From NCBI RefSeq assembly GCF_905475395.1, contig NC_058342.1, positions 32,322,140 to 32,386,139 of the forward strand: a stretch of DNA of 64,000 bases. Reading direction: 5' to 3'. Under the pieces are notes generated by a model that had not been told where the DNA came from, made no database searches, and saw nothing but the letters and a program-made list of their open reading frames with translations. The position numbers were made by a program, and so were the translations under genes. Positions 11,566-23,411 of the stretch are shown here, one piece after another. Positions within the stretch are counted from its first letter, which is position 1, and each line of letters starts with the position of its first letter. This DNA comes from Chrysoperla carnea (lineage: Eukaryota; Arthropoda; Insecta; Neuroptera; Chrysopidae).

Positions 11566-11945
11566 GGTTGATTTTAATAAGATAACGATTTCTCCAGAAA
11601 ATTTATCGAAATTTCTTATTAATGATGTCGAAACATAAGGGGATTGGAAAAAAGTAGGGAAGGAATGAGATAATGTGGACCAGGAATTGTTTGTAAATTT
11701 TTTTTTTCCTGTGAGTAAAGTAAAATGAAATAATGATTTGTCTGTGACGATCATGTGACTCGTGTTATGACATTAACTGTAATGAACCAATGAATGTATA
11801 AAATGTAGTAAAATAACATTTTCTTTTCTATGAATTTTTCATCTGACATCATACATATTATATACAGGGTGTTAGGGTTATACAAAACTTTTCATATTTT
11901 CCCAAAAAAAAACATTTGTTATAATATTTGGTCTTAAAACTAAAA
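11566..11945. other. No recognised feature
   Basis: AT-rich sequence between a MITE fragment and a retrotransposon fragment. Confidence 0.35.
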
Positions 11946-12598
11946 TCTGGATCCCGGACACTCTGGTTGGTAATGAGAGAGCAGACAAGCTGGTAATGAG
12001 AGAGTAGACAAGCTGGCCAAACTGGGAACCACCATGGCTCCCACTCAAGAAAAGCTTGCGAGGATGCCATACCAAGAAGGTCTTAACAGATTAGGAGATA
12101 ATCTGATAAACCAACAATTAAAGCCATGGACCAGCTACGAGGGAGGGCGAATCGCCAAAAGCCTGTTGGGTGAAGGAAACTCGCTCGGTAACAGAGCCGA
12201 GGAGATCTTGAAACTTAACAGAGATGATATTAGAGTCATCGTAGAGTTACTCACAGGGCATGATAACCTGAACAAGTCCCAACACCAAATTGGAAAAAGA
12301 CAATCTCCCGCGTGGTACAGATGCGGAGATAATTCAGAAGAAACATCGATTCACTTTCTCTGTTACTGCCCGGCGCTCATACAGCAGCGAAGGAAATGGT
12401 TTGGTCCGGCCATAGTCGAACCAGAAGAAATTAGGAAACTCAGCGCTAGGCATCCTGGATTTCAGTACATCAGTTGGTTATAATAGCCACTGAAAAGCGT
12501 AGCGGGGATAGAGTACAAGGATCTATTTGGCTAGGTGCTCTGAACCATTGCTTCGAAGCACGGTGCTTGAGCATGGCCCGCTAACCTCCATACCATAC
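11946..12598 (+). mobile_element. Non-LTR retrotransposon 3' fragment (RNase H and zinc knuckle)
   Basis: 5'-truncated. It starts with the end of an RNase H domain (WIPD...NERADKL, with a short internal duplication and one stop), then an open frame from 12034 to 12483 with PYQEGLNRLGDN, LLTGHDNLN, and a C-x2-C-x4-H-x4-C zinc knuckle (YRCGDNSEETSIHFLCYCPAL). This layout is typical of I/Jockey-group elements with RNase H. After the stop come about 115 bp of 3' UTR and an (ATACC)n tail. A second copy lies at 27430-28030. Dead fragment. Confidence 0.88.
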
Positions 12599-12920
12599 CA
12601 TCCTGGCGCTCATACATCCTTAAATGGTTAACAAAAATGACTTGGATAAAATATTAGAGAAAACTCTCCCTGTATAAAAATATGTCATATATAAAAGAAA
12701 AGTAAATGGTATGTGTACTAAAGGACTTTTTGACTCAGTGCCTGAGGCATGTCATTTTTCAAAGTTGCCTTGAAGCGGAGACGACACACATATAATACAT
12801 ACATCTGATCTCATATCATAGAGAAAACCGGGGGTGCGGTCGTTTTACGTTAGTAATATGGGTCTACACTTCTACTAGTCGCAGAAACGAAACACTAAAC
12901 ACAGCAAATGGTCGAAAAGT
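12599..12920. other. MITE family A terminus, then no recognised feature
   Basis: 12608-12624 reads GCTCATACATCCTTAA, the right end of family A. The remainder to 12920 is unassigned. Confidence 0.5.
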
Positions 12921-13218
12921 GATATCATCGACAACCTTATATTTTGATGGTAATTTTTATAAACTACAAGATTGTCTAAATATTTTAGATAGTTTTTTAT
13001 CCCAATCTCTAGATTTTTTGATATAGAAATATCCAATTGAAAAGGATAACCTATATGATTCATCATTTTTTCAGTCAACTTTGAACCATAAAATAATAAT
13101 AAAAAACCCGATGACTTAGAAATTTTTGTGATTAGTGAAAACTTTGTTAGTTAAAAAATGTATTTATAAAGTTTTATTGAATTCTCTAGTATTATTCAAT
13201 CCTTGCATATCTCCTTAA
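12921..13218 (-). mobile_element. TTAA-flanked MITE family B, partial
   Basis: Inverted copy ending AATCCTTGCATATCTCCTTAA; about half the element remains. Confidence 0.85.
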
Positions 13219-13849
13219 TTCGCAAAATTTTTTGACGTCCTAACGAATCGAATACCGAAAACCGCATTCAAATTCGACTTCATTCGCAACCGCATTCAAA
13301 TTCACCGTTCAAATTTTTTCGAACTTCATTGCATCATTTCTGCGACTATTACAGTTCTACACTGATCATACAACACACATATCCTTGCTTGGCTTGGCAC
13401 GGATTATCTAAATTATTTACTTTTTAAATGTCATTAACTATGATCACGTATTCTTAACATATCCCAACTTATTTCCATCTCGGTCGGTGTAAGGGTTGAT
13501 TTTACATATGAGATATCATTTAGATTTTTATACTGTTTGTGTTTATACTTTGACGGACATGGCTTATATGTAGCTTTAATTTGTGTTCCTGTATCAATGT
13601 CCACCACTACATGACATAATCAACCCTTATTGCACATTGTTTACCACAACGATTAACCCCCAATTCAACTTCCCTCCCCGTTCTCAAACTTTTAAATATA
13701 TATATTTGTTTAAGTTTTTTATTTAAATGTATACATTTCTGAATTCTTTTTTGCATAAATTAATCAAGCAAGAAATTTTTTCTCCCCTTCTCCTAAAAAA
13801 ACAGTTTTAGAAAATTCACCTTTATAGAAAATTTCAACATCTTCGAAAA
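13219..13849. other. No recognised feature
   Basis: Contains short repeated CCGCATTCAAATTC words near 13260-13310; otherwise unassigned. Confidence 0.35.
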
Positions 13850-14075
13850 CCTACTTTATTACTAATTTTCGTCTACATTCATGAAGTTATAACAAAATTT
13901 ATCATCAAAGTTGAAAATAGGATAAAAATAATTTCAACCCTAAAACTACCCTGCTCTTACATCCCTTTCATGGGCGGAGGTTATTTTTGAGATTCCTCTA
14001 TAAAAGCAATGTATTTTATATAGATTTTCAATGACTTTTTTCTTAAAAATTTGCACGGATACCTGAATCAAATTA
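13850..14075 (-). mobile_element. MITE family A internal fragment
   Basis: Matches the middle of family A (TTCATGAAGTTATAACAAAA, CTACCCTGCTCTTACATCCC, ATTTTCAATGACTTTTTTCT) without the termini. Confidence 0.8.
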
Positions 14076-14565
14076 GACGAAATTAAAAGAAATCAAATTT
14101 TTTGTACATGAAAATTGATTTTGGTTTGTCAAAGGCTAATAATTCAAACTGGAGTTGAGTGATTTAACTTTGATGACGGTGGCGCTGTTATTTTTATTAA
14201 ATCTTCTTTTTAAATAATGAAGAAAGCCACACAAAAAAAAACAATTTTGAAAATGTAATAAAAATAATTTTACAAGTAATAAAAATAAAATTGAATCCAA
14301 AAAAAATGCTACTAATTTTAAAATAATGGTCACATCCAATTATAAATAGTGAGTTCCATGAACTGAAATATCAAATTGATTTGATTTATTTCAAGAGCTG
14401 ACCTTAACTTTTATGTAAAAATCCTAGTGGTTTGATGATTGGTAAGTTGATTGACTATCGTTTTTTCTAAATTTGGGCGGAGAATCTAGCTTTTTCAAGA
14501 ATATTAATATTTCATGGTCAATGATTGTTGGAAGACCTTAAATTACTGTTTTTTGCCTGATCTGT
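14076..14565. other. No recognised feature
   Basis: AT-rich; no supported gene or repeat. Confidence 0.35.
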
Positions 14566-15056
14566 GAAGGAGATATGCAAGGATTGAACAATATTAGGGA
14601 TTTCAACAAAACTTTATAAATAAATTTTTTGATTAACAAAGTAAAAATTTCTAGGTCATCGGGCTTTTTAATTTTTATTTTATCGTACAAAATTGAATGA
14701 TGAATCATATAGGTTATCCTTTTCAATTGGATATTTCTATATTAAAAAATCTAGAAAATGTGATAAAAAACTATCTAAAATATTTAAACAATCTTGTAGT
14801 TTATAAATAATACCATCAAAATATAAGGTTCTCGATGATATCAAAACAAAATTTTAATTGAATTATGCGTTCATCGAAGATCATTTGATGAATAGAGACG
14901 ACTATAGTTAGAGTATTGATGATTGGAGAGAGATATCTATATTATCAAAGTTACAAGCATCACTTGCACTTAATATATTATATATTTTTGTAGTTGCGTG
15001 GTATTGTAAAGCTAAAAATAACACATTATTTGACTACAAAGCATATATTTGGTTTA
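14566..15056 (+). mobile_element. TTAA-flanked MITE family B
   Basis: Near-complete copy from AAGGAGATATGCAAGGATTG to the ACATATATTTGGTTTAT-like right part, where a retrotransposon end begins. Confidence 0.85.
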
Positions 15057-15210
15057 TTGGCATGAATGAGGTGCACTCAGTCTCTGAAATTGAGGAGCTG
15101 ATAAATGAAATTATTAGCGGAAAGGTGGTAAAACACATATATGGTATCACAATGAGCTCTATAGCCGAAGTGTATCCGTCTTGGACAACCAATATAACCT
15201 AACCTATTAG
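15057..15210 (+). mobile_element. Non-LTR retrotransposon 3' end with CCTAA tail
   Basis: A short coding remnant (NEVHSVSEIEELINEIISGK) leads into a 3' UTR with GTGTATCC-TCTTGGAC and ends with two CCTAA units, like the other CCTAA-tailed ends in this window. Confidence 0.6.
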
Positions 15211-15659
15211 GATTTTTACATAAAAATGCATGTCAGCTCCTAAACTTAATTTCTTCTAAGTAAATAAGTAATATTTTACTGTACTTAACTTTAAAATACT
15301 TAATATTTTATTTATTATATATATATGTAGATACTTTGACAAAAAAAAACAAACAGAAACCAAACATTAACGACAAAAAAAATTTATTTGCACTTAAATA
15401 GTGAGAGATTACTTGTATTAGAAAAAAACGAATATTACGTGTTTCCTGATTTCTATAAAACAACAAATTTTTATTATAACAGTTACAAACACTCATATTT
15501 ACATCTGAATTAACTGCTTATCATATGTTTTTTTAACCTCCGTGTATAGTCGCAAATAGGGGATAATCCTGTTCTCGAATTGACCATATTACCCATAAAA
15601 ATGTAAAACTAGACATGACAAAATTTGAAAGTTATATTAAAATTGATTTAAAAAAGTTA
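15211..15659. other. No recognised feature
   Basis: AT-rich, with no supported feature. Confidence 0.35.
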
Positions 15660-15789
15660 TAAGCCATCAAAGATTGCATTCAAAAGTTGCTCATCTGTTT
15701 TTAGCAAAACAAAGTTTTATATGTAATCTTTATGATGATACACACGTATGACGTCACTAGTCGGTATTTTCTTCTCTGTTTAGTTAGGA
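15660..15789 (+). repeat. Dispersed repeat D
   Basis: Matches 55085-55205: ATCAAAGATTGCATTCAAA, TTTTTAGCAAAACA, GTATGACGTCACTAGT and TTCTTCT-TGTTTA. Confidence 0.7.
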
Positions 15790-16421
15790 TTAAGGATGTA
15801 TGAGCACGGTAGTGGGGGAACAAATTTAAAAAATTGGTATTTTCAACTTTGATTGTTAATTATAACTTGACGATATAAAACGAAAAATAAGAATAAAATT
15901 TTTCGATATCTGGAGTAATTTTCAAAATATCGAAAATTTTGTTTAATTATTCAGCTTTCAATATTTCGAAAATCAAGGCACATATCGAAAAATTTTATTC
16001 AGATTTTTCGTCTAAATTCATGAAGTTATAACAAAATTCATCATCAAAGATGAAAATAAGATAAAAATAATTTCAAAATCTAAATCTACCCTGCTCTTAC
16101 ATCGATGGAGACACTTGGTTTTTTTCTTTTCCATGCCATTGCTTATATGTTTCTTTTCTATTAAAAAGTTTTTCTTTTTTAAGTTGTTTTCATTCATTCC
16201 AAGTGAAAATTATCAAAAACTTTCAAAATATGTAGCTTTTTGAGATTCCTCCATAAGAGCCAATGTATTTTATATCGATTTTCAATGACTTTTTTCTTAA
16301 AAATTTTCATGGATGTCTAAGCTGAAATTTTAACCACCTATTCTTTGAGTAAAAGTCTGCTTATAAAAAAATTGTGGACCCTTTAAATCAAACATTGTTG
16401 TCCTGCTCATACATCCTTTAA
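15790..16421. mobile_element. TTAA-flanked MITE family A, full length
   Basis: Begins TTAAGGATGTATGAGCACGG and ends CTGCTCATACATCC-TTTAA, in the opposite internal orientation to the 8645 copy. Confidence 0.88.
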
Positions 16422-16899
16422 CATAGGTTTGTTTGCGAATATATTGTAAATATTCATATAGTCTCTATATGGAAGTCGTTTGATATTTTCACACCATACT
16501 TTTTTTGTCTTTTAGATATTATTTAAATATTTATTTTTGGTCCAACGATTATTATAGTAAAAATTTTTTATTTCATAAATAAAGCTACGTGCCTAAAGAA
16601 AAATTTATAATTAAACTTGTGTCGATATGGTCAACCATACAACCATACAAATTACGGATACTTATATTTTAACGTAGTCGAGTTTTTTGCTTTTTATTTT
16701 TTCTTTTTAAACTTATGTAAAATGTAAGTATACTTTTAAAGTAGGACAATTCCTGCTTTTGAAGTGAGATAGTGACATGTGGCTAATTTGATAACGATGT
16801 CACTTAGTCTTATTTTTTGGATGAAAATTACCAATTTTTATCTAATTCTAAAACTTTTTTGATTTTCTTTTTTAATAAAATTTATTTTGTAAGGTAATT
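16422..16899. other. No recognised feature
   Basis: AT-rich; nothing supported. Confidence 0.35.
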
Positions 16900-17290
16900 T
16901 TAACGCAATAAATGCAAAAATCGGTACCCCTTATCATTTCCGATTTCGATAATACTCAATATTTATAGTTATTTTAACCTTAACTTTTTTATTAGAAAGT
17001 ATAGTTTATGAAATAATGCTATAATTGGATCGATTTTAGTTCAAATCTCGGAAACCATACTTCTTATCGTTAAATAAACTCGATTTTTTAATTATTTAGG
17101 TCAAATTTACTTTAGAAACTTAATTTTATCGAATTCCGAAACAAAAAAATATTCCCGATTTTTTTAAAGACTTGCAAAAAATCGAGACCAAATTTTTATC
17201 TCCGATTTCGTTGAAACTCGTTTTATAAGGTAATATGAACCCAAAAAACACTTAAACCGCGTTTATTTAACCATCATCGGAGTAATATTT
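16900..17290. repeat. Diverged relative of the NOMO-intron foldback repeat
   Basis: Shares GGTACCCCTTA, CGATTTCGATAA-ACTCA, ATAATTGGATCGATTT and CGTTAAATAAACTCGATTTTT with the 41820-42740 repeat, at visibly lower identity. Confidence 0.6.
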
Positions 17291-17752
17291 CTAGAGACAT
17301 CACCTAAAATTCTCTGTTGTGACATCTCGAATCAATTTTCGGGCAATACTTTTGAAACTAGTAATGGCAGCTTATTAATTTGGGAAAAATTATATAGCAC
17401 TGACAATGGAAATTTTGATCGGAAAAATAAAAAAATCAGCTTCGTTTGACAAATGGACAAAAATCGAAATACAAAAATGGATTTAAGAATTATAGTCCAG
17501 AAATTCGTTAAGATATTGGGATAGATAGGATACTTTATTTATGACAAGTTGATAAAGAAAAATTTGGGATGCCCGTATATAGATTCTAAACCCATTGATT
17601 TCCCTTAAACCAATTGAATAAAAATCAATAGAAAATATGTTCTACATTTTCATTTGCAAAAAAAAAAATAGTAATAATTTTCTTGACCTAGTACACAAAA
17701 TCGTATGCAATAAAAATAATCGAACAAGGAGTTTATAGAAACCTGCAGGATA
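17291..17752. other. No recognised feature
   Basis: AT-rich; no supported feature. Confidence 0.35.
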
Positions 17753-18176
17753 TCTCTATATATTATAAATGCGAAAGTAAGCATGTTTGTTTGTTTGTTA
17801 CGCTTTCACTCTAAAACTAGCGAATGGTTTTTAATGAAACTGTACAGCAATATAGCTGATATATCAGATTAACACATGAACTATAATTTATAAAGATATA
17901 TTTAAAAAAATAAAATAATTTAATTTGACATTCGACATTACCATAAATTACAGATTTCTGTAAAAATAGTCAATATAAAATATTTCACGGCCATCTTCTC
18001 TGATATACTCAATTACGACTATTATACATTTAAAAAAATAGAAAACTATACATATACTTTACCTGTGTAAAACAATCCTTACGATTACTTCGACTGTTAT
18101 AGAAAGTGGATAAACGAGAGCAATCTTTAATAATCTTTACTTTTAAACCCAGCGAAGCGGGTGGGTATCACTCTAG
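17753..18176 (+). mobile_element. Non-autonomous Helitron
   Basis: Inserted between A and T. The 5' end is TCTCTATATATTATAAATGC and the 3' end is a GC-rich hairpin (CCAGCGAAGCGGGTGGG region) followed by TATCACTCTAG, giving the canonical CTAG-3'. A near-identical copy is at 26234-26633. No Rep/helicase frame. Confidence 0.88.
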
Positions 18177-18426
18177 TATATATATAAATATATCGAAACC
18201 CCCAACTATAATACTAATATAATACATTCAAAACGTATACAAACCGCTCTACTGAAATAACTACTTCAATTATGTAAGCTCGCATCCACATACATAATGA
18301 AAAAAAAATTTATTCTCCATAAATTTAACCATTATATAGTGAAAATCGATTATAACGATATCAATATGATATCTAGGGTGGTCATCTCTCCGGTTTTGAG
18401 TCGGGTATTCGATTTCTGTAAGAGAA
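18177..18426. other. No recognised feature
   Basis: Short AT-rich interval between a Helitron and a retrotransposon end. Confidence 0.35.
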
Positions 18427-18695
18427 GGAGACAATGTCTCATCTTCTCTGTCACTTCCCAGCCCTTACCATGAGGAGATGGACTTACTTAATCCAGCATC
18501 TCTTTGACGACCTCTCTGACCTAAAGTCCGTCAACGTCAAAGCTCTCCTGCTGTTCTTAAACAGTTCCAAATGATTCATGGAGTAGGGGCCGGGGCTGGG
18601 CTAACCCTTTTTGGGTATCACAACGGACCCTATGATCAAAGAGTGCCCACACCAGGATAGCCACTCTAACCTAACCTAACCTAACCTAACCTACC
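18427..18695 (+). mobile_element. Non-LTR retrotransposon 3' end with (CCTAA)n tail
   Basis: Encodes remnants of a C-terminal zinc knuckle (HLLCHFPALTMRRWTYL) and LLLFLNSSKWF-ME, then a 3' UTR ending GCCACTCTAA and four to five CCTAA units. Same family as 51870-52218 and 61925-62576. Confidence 0.85.
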
Positions 18696-18696
18696 C

Positions 18697-18808
18697 TGTA
18701 TATATGAAATATATATCAAGGTATATTAATTTTAATCCCAAGTTTGTAACGCTAAGAAATATTGATGATACGAGCAATTAACTCAATTGTTTGTTTTTCA
18801 CTTATTTC
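18697..18808 (+). mobile_element. HINE-like repeat, internally deleted
   Basis: The head (TATATATGAAATATAT-TCAAGG, AATCCCAAGTTTGTAACGC) is joined directly to the tail (GCAATTAACTCAATTGTTTG); about 400 bp of middle are missing. Confidence 0.8.
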
Positions 18809-19379
18809 TATCAAATTTTAAAAAAGACCATTCTTATTAAAAGTTCCTAAATTCAGTTATCCTAAATTCAATTCTTCATAATTTCTAATTCGTAGTCATA
18901 AGCAATGTCATATTAAAAGATTTTGACTGTAGTTAGACGGAGATAACTATATGTTATATATCTGTTTTTTTCTAATTTTTTTTTTTGTTGGTAGCAAAAA
19001 AAAATTTGACATTTCTCGTTGTACGGAAAAAAGGCAACGAAAAAAAAGTATATTTTCAGCCCTACGATATGTGAAGTTTTTTTCCAGTGTGTTTTTTTTT
19101 CCTCGAATTTTTTTTTCGCAATGTTTTTGTTTGTTATATACTTATCCGTCCGACAGAGAAAAATTTTGTGTAGATAAAAATAATTATTCGACATTAATAT
19201 ATGTTGTTTTCGAGTAAAAATTCTTCATGTATATATGCAATTCAATATACAAAATAATTCTATGGATTTACATAGAAATTTTCTATTCAATGATTTCGAA
19301 ATTGTATATATAAACTAGAAAGGCGTATTGAAGAAAATGCGAATTTTCAAGATTTTTATCTATTGAAAATATTTATGAC
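18809..19379. other. No recognised feature
   Basis: Rich in homopolymer T and A; two overlapping frames on opposite strands (18913-19217) are chance products of these runs. Confidence 0.4.
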
Positions 19380-19588
19380 TAGTGAAAACAAACAATTGAC
19401 TGAGTTAATTGTTGAAATACCATTAATAGACGGTATTGATTACTCTGGCACATAATACATACATAATCTGATATTCCCATATAATACATACTATACAATT
19501 TGCGCATAATTTGCGCTCTCACGAGTATACAGTAATGTTTACGAAAAAATGTTTCAAACAAAAGTTGTCTATTTTTTTATAAGAAACA
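19380..19588 (-). mobile_element. HINE-like repeat, inverted 3' half
   Basis: Tail-first copy joined head-on to the plus-strand copy that starts at 19589, forming an inverted dimer. Confidence 0.85.
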
Positions 19589-19938
19589 TTTTTATACCAT
19601 GTATATGAAATATACCAAAGTATACTAAGTTTAGTCCCAAATTTGAAACGCTTAAAAATAATGATGCTATGAACAAACTTTTGATATAGGTGGTCATAAA
19701 ATTACCTCATTAGTCCATTTCCGGTTGTCTGTCTGTCTGTCTGTCGTCTGTCTGCCCGTCTGTCAGTCTGTCATCACGATTACTCAAAAACGAAAAGAGA
19801 TATCAAATTGAAATTTTTATAGCGTGCTCAGGGCGTAAAAAGTGAGGTCAAATTCGTAAATGATCAACATAGGTTGATTGGGTCTTGGGCCCGTGGGACC
19901 CATCTTGTATACCGTTAGAGATATAACAAAAGTTTAAA
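19589..19938 (+). mobile_element. HINE-like repeat, 3'-truncated
   Basis: Has the head, an expanded GTCT microsatellite (about 19727-19772) and the middle, ending after AACAAAAGTTTAAAT. Confidence 0.88.
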
Positions 19939-20794
19939 TATATGGAAGAACTGACAATAATGTTAACTGTACAAAAATTAATCGGTGATCAAGCTTCAAA
20001 AAAGTTTTCATGGCGCTTTTCAACAAGAAAACATAACAAAACTTTGATTTTTGACGTTTAAACGTCAATAGTTAGTCAAATTGACGTATAAATTTTATCT
20101 TTTACGATATTTTTAAAGCATTAAAAAACATTTACGTGATACAAATATTATATTTTTATTACTAAAATTACGATTAAATTAGTTGCTAACTTGACTAGTC
20201 ATGTCACGGCCGAAATACTTTGAAATGAAAGAAATTTTCACCACAATGGTACAGGATTTTTCACTATGGAACCCTAACAAAGTGAATGCGGAAATTTAAT
20301 ATTACAAACGATTATTATTAAGTTAACTAAAACTAAATAAAAAAAATTATTAAATTAAATTTTTATGAATTAAAGAGAAGTATACATAATAATATAATAA
20401 TTTTTTATGGTTGGTCATCTTCTCCAATCTCCATCTCCATTGAAGTGGGATCTTATATCGTAAGGTATCGTTGTAGATTAAAAATTTGTTTGAAAAAACC
20501 AACAAACTGAAGTTAATTTATATATTTATACATTTGTGTAAGTGGTCTAATAACATTTTTCCGTGACTGAAATAAATGTAAATACAATTTTTGTCTCCAG
20601 ATATAATTTTAGGTTACAATAATTTCATTAAAATTGCTGTCAATAATGAGATAAGATCATACTATTTTTGATTCGAGCAACAATCTTCCTATGATATACA
20701 ATTCTATTCATCCCGTTAGGACTCGATTTAAAATTTAAAATTTTATAGAAGTTTGCCTGATTATTTAAATAAGCAAATCACTTCAAAAGTAGGC
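19939..20794. other. No recognised feature
   Basis: AT-rich with no supported gene; a short TTGACGTTTAAACGTCAA palindrome lies near 20050. Confidence 0.4.
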
Positions 20795-21345
20795 ATATTT
20801 AACAGTGACCTTATTCGCACCGTGCGTGAGTTTTATTGGAGGCGTTTCCATGGTAACGATACACAATTTATACCATGCATATATGTAATATGCAAGGTAT
20901 ACTAAGTTTAGTCCCAAGTTTGTAACGCTTAAAAATATTGATGCTACCAACAAAATTTTGTCATAGGTGTTCATAAAATCACCTAATTAGTCCATTTCCG
21001 GTTGTCCGTCCGTCCGTCCGTCCGTCTGTGGACACGATAACTCAAAAACGAAAAAAGATCGAGCTGAAATTTTTACAGCGTACTCAAGGCGTAAAAAGTG
21101 AGGCAGAGTTCGTAAATGAGCATCATAGGTCAATTGGGTCTTGGGCCAGTAGGACCCATCTTGTAAACCGTTAGAGATAAAACAAAAGTTTAAATGTAAT
21201 CAATAATTTTAATTTGACATTTTCTATGACATTAACATGTAAAGAAGATCAAATTAGTCATAACAGCGTCCTTTATCGCCAAAATTTTTCACTGGAAGCG
21301 CTAACATCGATTTTATTGTCCCTACCATGACCACGCACACAACGA
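20795..21345 (-). mobile_element. Dispersed element C carrying a HINE-like insertion
   Basis: Inverted copy of the 10022-10440 element. Its two ends (20795-20865 and 21197-21345) flank a HINE-like copy. Confidence 0.7.
20867..21196 (+). mobile_element. HINE-like repeat nested in element C
   Basis: Head, GTCC microsatellite and middle are present; the 3' end is missing. Surrounded by element C, so it is the younger of the two or replaced the middle of C. Confidence 0.85.
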
Positions 21346-21483
21346 ATAGGGACGCGTTAGATGAATGATATGTTTTCATAGATTTCTCCAAAACTAGTCA
21401 GCGGAAATTAAAAAATAAACTATTTAAATTAAAGATAAAACCTTTATAATGAAAACAAAAAAAAACCCGTTAGATCCGACTAA

Positions 21484-21710
21484 TTAAGGATGTATGAGCA
21501 CGGTAGTGGGTACACAAATTAAAAAATATATTTTTTTTCAATTTTGATTGTGAATTATGCTATAACTTGACTATATATTATTTAGATTTCGATATTTCGA
21601 AAACCAAGACAAACATCGGAAAATTATAATTTTAGTTTTCGTCTACAATCATGAAGTTATAACAAAATTCATCATCAAAGTTGAAAATAAAATTCGAGTT
21701 AAAAATGAGT
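21484..21710 (+). mobile_element. MITE family A, left part
   Basis: Starts TTAAGGATGTATGAGCACGG and loses similarity after the ATCATCAAAGTTGAAAATAA block. Confidence 0.85.
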
Positions 21711-22221
21711 ATTTTAAGAAATTTAATCCTTTGCTCGAATCAATCTAATAATTATTGGTGGCTGTAGCTCTAAGTATCAAAAGTGTTATGAAAAGACATT
21801 TGTATTAGCTTCTATAAATTTTAAAAACAGTAGTTACAGGTAAATTATATGTTTTGGTTGATGCGTGTATGATGGTAACATGCCCTCGGCCAACAAATAC
21901 ACTTATATACCTATCATACTTAGTTTACTTGGGTTATGTTTGAAATCTAATCTAATCAAGGATTACATTTCAACAAATCCATGGATTACCATTTAAAATG
22001 ACATATTTTATTCAACTCATACATTTTTACTCATCATATACAACGTGTTCTGTTATTAACTGCAGAAACCTAACTTCCCAAAATAAGCTCATAAAAGCAA
22101 CAAAAAAACTCTTTTCCAAATTTGGATCTGAGCCCTAATTTGGGAGCTACAGGTATGACACAAACTGATAATTTTGATTATTCACTGACTATCATTCGAT
22201 ATTAGTAAATTTGTTTAATAA
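21711..22221. other. No recognised feature
   Basis: Unassigned AT-rich interval. Confidence 0.35.
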
Positions 22222-23017
22222 TATTCTACTCAAAGAATATGTGGTTAAAATTTCTGCTATGCAAATTTTTAAGAAAAGTCATTGAAAATTGATATAAAAT
22301 ACAATGGCTCTTATGGAGGAATCTCAAAGACGACATATTTTGGAAGTTTTTGATAATTTTCACTCGAAAACAAATTTAAAAAAAATAAACTTTTTAATAG
22401 AAATTAAACATATAATAATAATAATAATGGGGTTTAACCTCCGTTTCTCTGACATATACGGCTATAACAGAGGCCACCCACATCATTATTTATTAATCTT
22501 TATTTATTTAATTACAAACATATTTACAATTACATTTTGATGTGGGTGGAGTCGGTTACTTCGTTCTTATCCAAGCGACGACAATGTGATCAATTCTGCA
22601 CTCCCATTAATTATAAATTGTCCACACACTGCCGCTGCCTGGATTCGAACCCGCAACCTAAGTCTAAATGGACAAACATTTTAAGACAAACGCCAGGCTC
22701 TAAATTAAACATATAAGCAATGGCATAGAAACGCAAAAACCAAGTGTCTCCGTGCATATAAGGGATGTAAGAGTAGGGTAGATTTAGGGTTGAAATTATT
22801 TTTATCTTATTTTCAACTTTGATGATGAATTTTGTTATAACTGAATGAATGTAAACGAGAAATAATAATAAAATTTTCCGAAATTTATCGATATTTTGAA
22901 AATAACGCAAGATATCGAAAAACTTTATCGTCAAGTTAAAATATAATTTATCATCAAAATTTGAAAATATATATTTTTTAAATTTTTGCCCCCACTACCG
23001 TGCTCATACATCCTTAA
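22222..23017. mobile_element. MITE family A split by a SINE insertion
   Basis: Left-truncated copy (TACTCAAAGAATATGTGG ... GTGCTCATACATCCTTAA), interrupted at 22416-22701 by a SINE flanked by a 15-bp target duplication. Confidence 0.88.
22416..22701 (-). mobile_element. tRNA-derived SINE with target-site duplication
   Basis: Inverted copy. The direct repeats AAATTAAACATATAA at 22401-22415 and 22702-22716 are its target-site duplication, the mark of LINE-driven retroposition. The (ATT)n tail abuts the left duplication. The head has lost its A box by deletion (GAGCC joined to TGGCG), so this copy is probably transcriptionally dead. Confidence 0.92.
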
Positions 23018-23411
23018 ATAGAAAAAAATTAATAAATATATTTTTATTGATAATAATTGAAGCAAGGTGAAGGGAAAAGATTAAAGTTTCAGTCATCAAC
23101 TGAACTGATTTTCACTGTTTGATGAGTTCATTGAAGCGAGACGTTTTGTCTTGCTTGTTTCACATTCCTTTGATATATACATTTCATATAAGATGTAAAA
23201 AAATCTTTTATTACCAAATTCAATCTTATTTATGTATAACAAGTGAAAATGAACAATTGACTGAGTTAATGGTGACCTGGCCCTTTTTAAATTTCGAAAA
23301 ATTTTCCGACAGATTTAGTATGAAATTCGAGTCAATAGACTAAGTATTTGAAACTATTTCTGCCCATTGATTGCAATTGAGGGTAAAGTTTATTTCTGGT
23401 ATAGTTCGTAA
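23018..23411. other. No gene; HINE tail fragment at about 23240-23275
   Basis: A short inverted tail (ACAAGTGAAAATGAACAATTG) of the HINE-like repeat; the rest is unassigned. Confidence 0.5.

Noticed and set aside
12034-12483. Stand-alone 149-aa protein gene
   Set aside because: It is the C-terminal piece of a truncated non-LTR element; the upstream RNase H is cut and a second broken copy exists at 27430.
18913-19217. Overlapping 93-aa and 88-aa frames on opposite strands
   Set aside because: Both are Lys/Phe-rich by-products of A and T runs with no domain.
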